Positions 24,317-28,619 of a DNA stretch of 28,619 bases are shown here, piece by piece. How positions within the stretch are numbered: position 1 is the stretch's first letter; every line of letters begins with the position of its first letter. The notes beneath the pieces are model-generated. The model ran no database searches. It was not told the DNA's origin and saw only the letters and a list, made by a program, of their open reading frames with translations. The DNA comes from G020354645 sp050053515. GTDB taxonomy: Bacteria > Desulfobacterota > Desulfobacteria > Desulfobacterales > G020354645. The stretch spans positions 1 to 28,619 of the forward strand of contig JASFTQ010000018.1 of assembly GCA_050053515.1 (NCBI GenBank), read 5' to 3'. Made by a program: the position numbers and the translations under genes.

Positions 24317-24377
24317 GTGTTGCGTGTTTCGCGTTGCGGGTTGAAAGATCTATCGCGCAACCCCTAACTCGCAACAG
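24317..24377. repeat. Inverted arrays of a GTGTTGC-like heptamer, copy 1
   Basis: Four head-to-tail heptamers (GTGTTGC GTGTTTC GCGTTGC, then GGGTTGA; 24317-24344) face three complementary ones (GCAACCC CTAACTC, then GCAACAG; 24357-24377) across a short spacer. The same arrangement recurs at 26498-26580. It lies in the 464-base gap between the CsgG-type gene and the CBS-ACT gene, in the operon leader. Confidence 0.65.
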
Positions 24378-24486
24378 CTGCTTCTGACACTGCTCCGCTA
24401 CCCCGTTGCACCAAATTTGCAGTTTTAATGGATTCCAGATTTCAATTATATATTCGGTGAGTTATTGAAAACGATAGCCTTCAATC

Positions 24487-24515
24487 CCTATATCGGTTAG
24501 CAACTTGATTGTCAA
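24487..24515 (-). promoter_or_regulatory. Sigma-70-type promoter for the CsgG/LPP20/FlgT/FecR operon
   Basis: On the minus strand this reads TTGACA, a 17-base spacer, then TATAGG: a perfect -35 box, ideal spacing and a good -10 box. The predicted start near 24480 would give an unusually long leader of about 355 bases that carries the heptamer arrays and the fold-back arm copy. Confidence 0.6.
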
Positions 24516-24587
24516 GAAGAGGAGGGGATTTCAGGGCGGGCGGGGGAATTACCCTGCTGGTGTAAAAAATCGACGTTGAGGTATTAT

Positions 24588-25193
24588 CTAATCCATGGCC
24601 TCCAGCACTTCAAACCCGCTTTCTTCGAGTGCTTTTTTTATAACGCCGGTCTTGCAGGCCGAAAGCCGGAAATAGTATATTCTATTATTTGTCTGCCGCG
24701 CGGCCATGGCGACATTAACGATGTCCCCGCCCTTATCGTTGATAATTTGTGTGGCTTTTTTGAATGACCCCGGTTTGTCCTCAATGACGACATCGATGCG
24801 TGAACTCGATGTCAGAAGCCCCATCATATCTATAAAAGCACGCAAAATATCCGTGGCGGTAATTATACCCACCAGCTTATGGTCTTTTACGACCGGCATC
24901 CCGCCGATTTTGTGTTTATAGATCAGTTGGGCGGCGACTTCCAGATCATCATCCGGACCGACGGTGATCGGCTCGTGGATCATTAGATCGGTAAGGGAAA
25001 GATTGCCGACCATCGATGGGATAAGCCCTTGCTTCATATCTGCCAGGGTAACAAATCCCCGCAGGATAGATCCGGAAGACACCACCGGCAGATGACGAAT
25101 GGAGTTGACCTTCATTAGTTCGATCGCTTCGGTGATCGTAGCATTCTCGGTGATGGTAATCGGGTCGGGTATCATCAGTGAACCAATTTTCAT
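24588..25193 (-). CDS. CBS-pair and ACT-domain protein
   Basis: This 201-residue cytoplasmic protein contains two CBS motifs (about 1-60 and 70-127), seen as MIPDPITITENATITEAIELM...IRHLPVV and MIHEPITVGPDDDLEVAAQLI...IGGMPVV, followed by an ACT-like domain starting near 134 (RIDVVIEDKPGSFKKATQII). CBS pairs bind adenosyl ligands such as AMP, ATP or SAM, and ACT domains bind amino acids, so it is a likely small-molecule sensor; what it controls is not visible. The start is ATG 25193, with GAGGA seven bases upstream, preferred over an in-frame start 36 bases earlier. It lies 55 bases after ahbD and is probably the last gene of the ahbC-hemB-ahbD unit. Confidence 0.9.
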   Translation of the reverse strand: MKIGSLMIPDPITITENATITEAIELMKVNSIRHLPVVSSGSILRGFVTLADMKQGLIPSMVGNLSLTDLMIHEPITVGPDDDLEVAAQLIYKHKIGGMPVVKDHKLVGIITATDILRAFIDMMGLLTSSSRIDVVIEDKPGSFKKATQIINDKGGDIVNVAMAARQTNNRIYYFRLSACKTGVIKKALEESGFEVLEAMD

Positions 25194-25248
25194 GGTTATT
25201 TCCTCAATTAGTGATTTTGAAATTGGCAAAAATATTCACCTGCCTGTA

Positions 25249-26358
25249 TTACTGTGTCATAGAAACCGGTTGATAACTACAAAGCGGTTCCTGGGCCAAG
25301 ATATCGCCGGTAGCTTCAAAAGCCCGTGCTCTGCATCCGCCGCAGACTCTTTTATACTCGCATTGACCACATTTGCCGGTCAATTTATCATAATTGCGCA
25401 GGTCTGTAAAAACTTCGGAGTGATTCCAAATATCGGCAAAAGAGGTTTTGTTGATGTCACCGCAATCGACATGCAAAAAGCCGCAGGGCTGAACAATACC
25501 GCGGTGTGACACGAAACAAAAACCGATACCGCCCAGACAGCCTCGGGTTACGGCATCCAATCCATGGGATTTGAAGCTGATTTTGTGCCCGTCCTTTTTG
25601 GCGCGTTGCCTGAGAATGCGATAGTAATGGGGTGCGCAAGTAGCTTTCAGCTGCAACGGCGTGGTTTGCCTTTGATCGTAAAACCAGTTTAGGGTTTGTT
25701 CGTACTCCCGGGCATTGATTTCCTGGTCGACGATATACTTGCCGCGACCGGTCGGCACCAACAGGAAAATGTGATGGGCGACAGCCCCCAACTCGGTGGC
25801 CAGTTTCAGAATCTGCGGAATTTCCGAGAGATTTGTTTTGGTGATTGTGGTGTTGATTTGAAACTCAATACCGGCTTGCTCTGCCAGCCGGATGCCGTTA
25901 AGGGCCCCTTCAAAGGCCCCCTCAACCCCTCTGAAACGGTCGTGACTTTCTTTTGAAGCGCCGTCCAGACTGATGCTAATTCGTTTAATTCCCGAAGCTA
26001 TCATCTGTTCGGCTATTTTTTCAGTGATCAGTGTGCCATTGGGGGCCATGACCATGCGCAATCCGTTTTGGGTACCGTAACTGGCGATATCGAAGATGTC
26101 TCGGCGAAGCAGTGGCTCCCCGCCGGTAAGTATAACAATGGGCTTTGCGACTTCTGCGATTTGATCGAGGAGACGGAAGGCGGCTTGCGTATCGAGCTCA
26201 TTTTCATGCGGACCGCAAGTTGCCGAGGCGCGGCAATGCATGCAGCTCAGGTTGCAATTGCGCGTTGTCTCCCAGGCCACCAGACGCAGGGACGCCGTTT
26301 TTATTTCTTTGTGGGGATTTGAAGGAGCTGGTGTTTGATGAACATTGTCGTTTATCAT
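25249..26358 (-). CDS. ahbD: Heme synthase AhbD (radical SAM)
   Basis: This 369-residue radical SAM enzyme is predicted to oxidatively decarboxylate the two propionates of iron-coproporphyrin III to give heme b in the siroheme-dependent pathway. The cluster-binding motif is CNLSCMHC (Cys35, 39, 42), with the SAM-binding GGEP at 79-82. The C-terminal region carries additional cysteines: CLGGIGFC, QPCGF, and CGQCEYKRVCGGC plus a final Cys, the SPASM-like auxiliary [4Fe-4S] site expected for AhbD. The location next to hemB and ahbC supports AhbD over other SPASM proteins. The start is ATG 26358. A TTG 21 bases upstream lies inside a dispersed repeat and is not believed. Confidence 0.9.
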   Translation of the reverse strand: MINDNVHQTPAPSNPHKEIKTASLRLVAWETTRNCNLSCMHCRASATCGPHENELDTQAAFRLLDQIAEVAKPIVILTGGEPLLRRDIFDIASYGTQNGLRMVMAPNGTLITEKIAEQMIASGIKRISISLDGASKESHDRFRGVEGAFEGALNGIRLAEQAGIEFQINTTITKTNLSEIPQILKLATELGAVAHHIFLLVPTGRGKYIVDQEINAREYEQTLNWFYDQRQTTPLQLKATCAPHYYRILRQRAKKDGHKISFKSHGLDAVTRGCLGGIGFCFVSHRGIVQPCGFLHVDCGDINKTSFADIWNHSEVFTDLRNYDKLTGKCGQCEYKRVCGGCRARAFEATGDILAQEPLCSYQPVSMTQ

Positions 26359-26379
26359 GACCGGTTCGCTTCCCTGCAA
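26358..26379. repeat. 22-base dispersed repeat flanking REP-like hairpins, copy B
   Basis: This matches 15811-15832 at 21 of 22 positions. It abuts the ahbD start codon (sharing one base) and continues directly into REP-like palindrome copy 3. Confidence 0.7.
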
Positions 26380-26380
26380 G

Positions 26381-26400
26381 CCCCGCCTTTTAAGGCGGGG
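26381..26400. repeat. REP-like palindrome, copy 3
   Basis: The arms CCCCGCCTT and AAGGCGGGG meet at a TT centre, giving the same 9+2+9 build as copies 1 and 2 with a different inner stem. It lies 23 bases upstream of the ahbD start codon, within the hemB-ahbD gap. Confidence 0.75.
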
Positions 26401-26443
26401 TTAAGGGAAGCTATCTGAAACAGATATCTTCCTTTCCGGGAAG

Positions 26444-26463
26444 CCCCGCCCCTTGGGGCGGGG
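26444..26463. repeat. REP-like palindrome, copy 4
   Basis: The arms CCCCGCCCC and GGGGCGGGG meet at a TT centre, followed by AGCTTCACT. It is 63 bases from copy 3. The pair spacing resembles that of copies 1 and 2 (67 bases between starts). Confidence 0.8.
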
Positions 26464-26497
26464 AGCTTCACTATTTTTCTTTTTGAGCACATAATTT

Positions 26498-26580
26498 CCG
26501 TTACGCGTTACGAGTTTCGTGTTATGGCCATATGAAACATAATACCGACCTCGCAACCCGGGACACGCGACACGCAACAA
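26498..26580. repeat. Inverted arrays of a GTGTTGC-like heptamer, copy 2
   Basis: Four heptamers (CCGTTAC GCGTTAC, GAGTTTC GTGTTAT; 26498-26525) face four complementary ones (GCAACCC GGGACAC, GCGACAC GCAACAA; 26553-26580). The architecture is the same as at 24317-24377. It lies 27 bases after the hemB stop, reading along the minus strand. Confidence 0.65.
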
Positions 26581-26607
26581 GTTTTCAAACCAACTAATCC
26601 AATCAAT

Positions 26608-27582
26608 TTAACTTCTGATCTCCTTTGCCGCCTCCAGGGCAAAATAAGTCAGGATCATATCGGCTCCGGCGCGTTTGATGGCCGTTAGGGTCTCCATCAT
26701 GACTTTGGTGCCATCGACCCAACCCATTTTATCAGCGGCTTTGATCATGGAAAACTCGCCACTGACGTTATAGGCCGCCAGGGGCAAATCGGTTTCCTGC
26801 CGCACCCGGTAGATGACATCAAGATAGGGTAGGGCCGGTTTGACCATGATGATATCGGCACCTTCCTCGACATCCATGGTGACCTCCCGGATGGCCTCCA
26901 GGGCATTGGGCGGATCCATTTGATACGTCCGTCGATCACCGAATTTGGGCGCCGAATCGGCCGCCCCCCGGAAAGGGCCATAGTAAGCCGAGCAATATTT
27001 AGCGGCATAAGACATGATGGGAATATGGGCGTAGCCGTTTTCATCCAAGACATCCCGGATTTCCGCCACCCGGCCGTCCATCATATCCGACGGCGCGACC
27101 ATATCGGCACCTGCTTTGGCGTGTGAAAGAGCGGTTTTTGCCAGCAAATCGAGGGTGGCATCATTGTCGATGATTTGTCCGTCCACTATTCCACAGTGAC
27201 CGTGATCCGTGTACTGACATAGGCATACATCCGTGATGACGGCTAGATCGGGCAGTGCTTCTTTTAGGGTTCGCGTCGCTTTTTGAACGATACCGTCGTC
27301 GGCATATGCAGCCCTGGCCAGGGAGTCTTTTGTCTGGGGTATTCCGAACAGGATCACCGCAGGAATGCCGGTCTCCTGGGCGTCTTTGGCCGTTTTGACC
27401 AAATTTTCCAGGGACAGCTGAAAATGTCCCGGCATGGCGGGAATCGGATTTCGGATACCCTCCCCGCCGATCGCAAAGAGCGGCAGGATGAGGTCATCCA
27501 CCGCCAGGGTGGTTTCGCGTATCATGCGGCGAAAGGCTTCATTTTGTCTTAAACGCCTGGGTCGATACTCGGGAAACAGCAT
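26608..27582 (-). CDS. hemB: Delta-aminolevulinic acid dehydratase (porphobilinogen synthase)
   Basis: This enzyme condenses two 5-aminolevulinate molecules to porphobilinogen, the first common step of tetrapyrrole synthesis. It has 324 residues, the normal length. The active-site lysines are Lys195 in SYAAKYCSAYYGPFR and Lys248 in MVKPALPYLD, which forms the substrate Schiff base. Cys120, Cys122 and Cys130 in DVCLCQYTDHGHCG form the zinc site of the Zn-dependent class. VAPSDMMDGR is also diagnostic. Two adjacent ATGs are possible (27585 or 27582); the second has the better distance from AAGGAG. It lies 26 bases after ahbC, in one operon. The longer open frame to 27684 overlaps ahbC and is not used. 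Confidence 0.97.
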   Translation of the reverse strand: MLFPEYRPRRLRQNEAFRRMIRETTLAVDDLILPLFAIGGEGIRNPIPAMPGHFQLSLENLVKTAKDAQETGIPAVILFGIPQTKDSLARAAYADDGIVQKATRTLKEALPDLAVITDVCLCQYTDHGHCGIVDGQIIDNDATLDLLAKTALSHAKAGADMVAPSDMMDGRVAEIRDVLDENGYAHIPIMSYAAKYCSAYYGPFRGAADSAPKFGDRRTYQMDPPNALEAIREVTMDVEEGADIIMVKPALPYLDVIYRVRQETDLPLAAYNVSGEFSMIKAADKMGWVDGTKVMMETLTAIKRAGADMILTYFALEAAKEIRS

Positions 27583-27608
27583 CATAACTCCTTCATGGAT
27601 TGCGGCTT

Positions 27609-28619
27609 TCAGCAGGTTTTTCCAATGGCGGCAGCATCCGCAATTTCCTCGTCGGTAAGATAGCAGGCCGGATCCGGCGCCCACACGTCGCCGCTCACCG
27701 CTTCGGCCCGCACCCTGAAATTACCGCCACAAATATCCAGCCAGCGGCAGGTCGCGCAACGGCCTTGCACGAAATTTTTTTTGTCCTTGAGCTTCTTCAT
27801 GAGAGGCTCGGTGGTGTCGGTCCAAATTTCGGAGAACGGACGATCCTTGACGTTTCCAAAACTGTAGTGGCGCCAGAATTGATCGGCATAAACCTCACCA
27901 TCCCAGCTGACACATCCGATACCCCGACCCGAGTTATTGCCTTCATTCATTTGCAAGAGCTCGAGGACCTCTTGCGCCCTTTTGGGATCCTCTTTCAGGA
28001 GTCTCAAATACAGATAGGGGCCGTCGGCGTGATTGTCGACGGTCAAAACTTCCTTGGGTTTTCCTTTTTCATGCAGTCGACGGGTGCGATCAATGATGAG
28101 ATCTACGGCGCGCCGGGTTTCTTCATGGGTCAAATCTTCCTCGACAAGGGTCGAGCCGCGCCCGGCGTATACCAGGTGGTAAAAACAGACTCTGGGAATG
28201 TCCATCTCCTCGAGCAGATCGAATATATGCGGGATTTCATTGACATTGAACTTGTTGATCGTAAAACGCAGCCCCACTTTTATCCCCGCCGCCTGGCAAT
28301 TTTTTATGCCGCCTATGGCGGATTTGAAGGCGCCTTTTACCCCTCTGAAACGATCGTTGATGTCTTGCATCCCATCCAGACTGATCCCGACATAGGAAAG
28401 ACCGATGTCTTTGAGGGCACGCGCGGTTTCGGGGGTTATGAGCGTACCGTTGGTGGATATAACCGCCCGCATCCCCTTTTTTACCGCATAGCCGGCGAGT
28501 TCTGGCAGATCCTTGCGGACCAGCGGCTCTCCGCCCGAAAATAACAGCACGGGTACACCAAAACCGGCCAGGTCATCGATTAAAGATTTGCCCTGCCGGG
28601 TGCCAAGCTCATTTTTAAA
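27609..28619 (-). CDS. ahbC: 12,18-didecarboxysiroheme deacetylase AhbC (radical SAM; 5' end outside window)
   Basis: This radical SAM/SPASM enzyme is predicted to remove two acetate side chains from didecarboxysiroheme to give iron-coproporphyrin III, the substrate of AhbD. The minus-strand frame stays open to the window edge, so 337 residues are visible and the N-terminus is missing, including the CxxxCxxC motif. Visible are SGGEP (SAM binding), STNGTLIT, GISLDGMQDINDRFRGVKGA, and the C-terminal cluster region GRCATCRWLDICGGNFRV with a later Cys in DPACYLTDEEI. The GGNFRVRAEAVSGD segment is typical of AhbC/NirJ-like proteins. Its position before hemB and ahbD favours AhbC. NirJ of heme d1 synthesis is the closest alternative, but no nir genes are present. 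Confidence 0.9.
   Translation of the reverse strand, partial: FKNELGTRQGKSLIDDLAGFGVPVLLFSGGEPLVRKDLPELAGYAVKKGMRAVISTNGTLITPETARALKDIGLSYVGISLDGMQDINDRFRGVKGAFKSAIGGIKNCQAAGIKVGLRFTINKFNVNEIPHIFDLLEEMDIPRVCFYHLVYAGRGSTLVEEDLTHEETRRAVDLIIDRTRRLHEKGKPKEVLTVDNHADGPYLYLRLLKEDPKRAQEVLELLQMNEGNNSGRGIGCVSWDGEVYADQFWRHYSFGNVKDRPFSEIWTDTTEPLMKKLKDKKNFVQGRCATCRWLDICGGNFRVRAEAVSGDVWAPDPACYLTDEEIADAAAIGKTC

Noticed and set aside
27600..28544. 314-residue plus-strand open frame opposite ahbC
   Set aside because: It is the complementary shadow of ahbC, whose radical SAM and SPASM motifs are clear on the minus strand.
1..28619. CRISPR arrays, tRNA or rRNA genes, prophage genes
   Set aside because: No regularly spaced identical repeats, cloverleaf sequences, conserved rRNA stretches or phage-type proteins were found on reading both strands.

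Overview
The window looks like a chromosomal segment of a Gram-negative, anaerobic, sulfate-reducing-type bacterium, most likely Desulfobacterota (Desulfobacterales-like). The main reason is the ahbC-hemB-ahbD cluster at the right end. AhbC and AhbD belong to the siroheme-dependent heme route known from sulfate reducers and archaea. A long-form pyrophosphate-dependent phosphofructokinase, a split-type glycyl-tRNA synthetase beta chain and many envelope proteins with Sec or lipoprotein signals fit this. The taxonomic call is inference from gene content only.

Layout: (1) 1-5146, plus strand: a housekeeping run of glyS (5' end outside), a small unknown protein, a nucleoside phosphorylase-family protein, ligA and acylphosphatase. 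(2) 5143-5405: a 207-bp fold-back element ending in TTAA that touches the acylphosphatase stop codon, then a bidirectional terminator. (3) 5418-10701, minus strand: HU with a strong sigma-70-type promoter, and a tight smc-ftsY operon with its own terminator. (4) 10979-11947, plus: a bile acid:sodium symporter-family membrane protein. (5) 11986-14755, minus: a polar amino acid ABC importer (binding protein, permease, ATPase). A branched hairpin sits between the binding-protein and permease genes, and the permease and ATPase genes share a GTGA overlap. (6) 14944-15675, minus: a stand-alone class I glutamine amidotransferase-like protein. (7) 15676-16402: 0.7 kb without genes but rich in repeats. 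(8) 16403-18496, plus: PPi-dependent phosphofructokinase. (9) 18563-24123, minus: a four-gene envelope operon encoding a TPR-CsgG lipoprotein, an internally duplicated LPP20-like protein, a FlgT-N-like protein and a FecR-domain protein. This is the least understood and most interesting set here. (10) 24588-28619, minus: ahbC (5' end outside), hemB, ahbD and a CBS-ACT protein.

The gaps hold at least four kinds of small dispersed repeat: a fold-back element with TTAA ends, REP-like 9-bp stems with a TT centre, a 217-bp inverted-repeat element with a related copy 200 bp away, and inverted arrays of a GTGTTGC-like heptamer. No transposase, integrase, phage gene, CRISPR array, rRNA or tRNA was seen.

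How the genes fit together: glyS, ligA, smc, ftsY and HU are core information-processing and chromosome or membrane-targeting functions. HemB makes porphobilinogen at the start of tetrapyrrole synthesis, while AhbC and AhbD do the last steps from didecarboxysiroheme to heme. The CsgG/LPP20/FlgT/FecR operon is predicted to build or regulate an outer-membrane or periplasmic assembly of unknown purpose.
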